Source: DATKXO01 sp035528995
GTDB lineage: Bacteria > Planctomycetota > Phycisphaerae > UBA1845
Assembly (NCBI GenBank): GCA_035528995.1
Contig: DATKXO010000249.1
Location: forward strand, 1-22,209
Direction of reading: 5' to 3'
Length of the DNA: 22,209 nucleotides
The notes beneath the pieces are model-generated. The model was not told the origin of the DNA. It made no database searches and worked only from the letters and a program-made list of their open reading frames with translations. This document shows positions 21,993 to 22,209 of this stretch, one piece after another (the stretch's first letter is position 1; each line of letters begins with the position of its first letter). The position numbers and the translations under genes were made by a program.

Positions 21993-22209
21993 GCCGCGAA
22001 GCGGCTTGGATCGGCACGCGCGACGGCCGGAAGTTCTGGCCGCTGGACCCCAATCGGGCAGACACACACCCGGACGACCTGGCGTGGGCGCTGGGGAACA
22101 AGTGCCGGTTCACCGGCTACTGCGACAAGTTCTACAGCGTGGCCCAGCACTGTGTCCTGATAGCGCGGAAGTTCCGCCGTAAGGCGCTTAGGCAGTGGGC
22201 GCTACTGCA
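21989..22209 (+). CDS. HD-domain phosphohydrolase, 5'-nucleotidase-like, cut by right edge
   Basis: The ATG overlaps the upstream stop as ATGA, with GGAGGGAAAAAACG upstream. Seventy-three codons are visible. AAWIGTRDGRKFWPLDPNRA, then DLAWALGNKCRFTGYCDKFY and SVAQHCVLIARK match the N-terminus of phage and bacterial HD-domain proteins of the YfbR-like kind, in which the H of the VAQH phrase is the first metal ligand. The rest, including the HD pair, is beyond the edge. Such enzymes dephosphorylate deoxynucleoside monophosphates and may feed phage nucleotide metabolism. The specific substrate cannot be told. Confidence 0.8.
   Translation, partial: MSREAAWIGTRDGRKFWPLDPNRADTHPDDLAWALGNKCRFTGYCDKFYSVAQHCVLIARKFRRKALRQWALL

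Noticed and set aside
21563..22150. 195-codon minus-strand frame at the right end
   Set aside because: It lies opposite the two-part protein, the uncalled frame and the clear HD gene, all coupled on the plus strand. Its composition is shadow-like.
1..22209. CRISPR array, tRNA, rRNA, insertion sequence or integrase
   Set aside because: No regularly spaced repeats, cloverleaf-like sequence, transposase frame or recombinase motif was found by eye on either strand.

Overview
The window is a piece of a tailed double-stranded DNA bacteriophage genome, or of a prophage. It is GC-rich and tightly packed, and most junctions are ATGA, GTGA or TGATG stop/start overlaps. No integrase, tRNA, bacterial housekeeping gene or attachment site is visible. 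The host cannot be read from the sequence; codon use only says it is GC-rich. The recognisable landmarks are a terminase large subunit with intact ATPase and nuclease motifs, a portal, a major capsid protein, a scaffold-like protein and several tail or receptor-facing proteins.

Layout. Positions 1-18770 are transcribed leftward. In order of transcription they hold a scaffold candidate, the major capsid protein, a 212-residue head accessory protein and then a strong intrinsic terminator near 15.7 kb. After it come a glycosyltransferase-like gene, terminase small (candidate) and large subunits, a small conserved protein, the portal and several small genes, one of them a membrane protein. Next is a group of probable surface proteins, including a LamG-type protein. 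A connector-like protein, a 95-residue protein and a 765-residue multidomain tail protein follow. The set ends with a 352-residue proline-linker protein and a large protein, cut by the left edge, that joins a Stealth-like region to a family-2 glycosyltransferase. Positions 18977-22209 are transcribed rightward and hold small accessory genes: a 57-residue protein, unknown proteins, a class I methyltransferase, a GroES co-chaperonin, a two-part unknown protein, an uncalled frame without a normal start codon, and the beginning of an HD-domain phosphohydrolase. The two sets diverge from a control region of about 200 bp (18771-18976) with a plausible promoter and several dyad or direct repeats.

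How the parts may work together. Scaffold, capsid protein and accessory protein would build the head, with the phage GroES adjusting the host GroEL for capsid folding. The terminator after the head genes would keep packaging proteins below capsid protein levels. Terminase and portal package DNA. The connector, the 95+765-residue pair and the 352-residue protein would form a short neck/tail; no tape-measure, tube or sheath gene is seen, so a podovirus-like particle is the simplest reading, though tail genes could lie to the left. Two glycosyltransferase-like genes inside the structural operon and a methyltransferase in the opposite set suggest modification of virion proteins or host glycans. 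That is inference.
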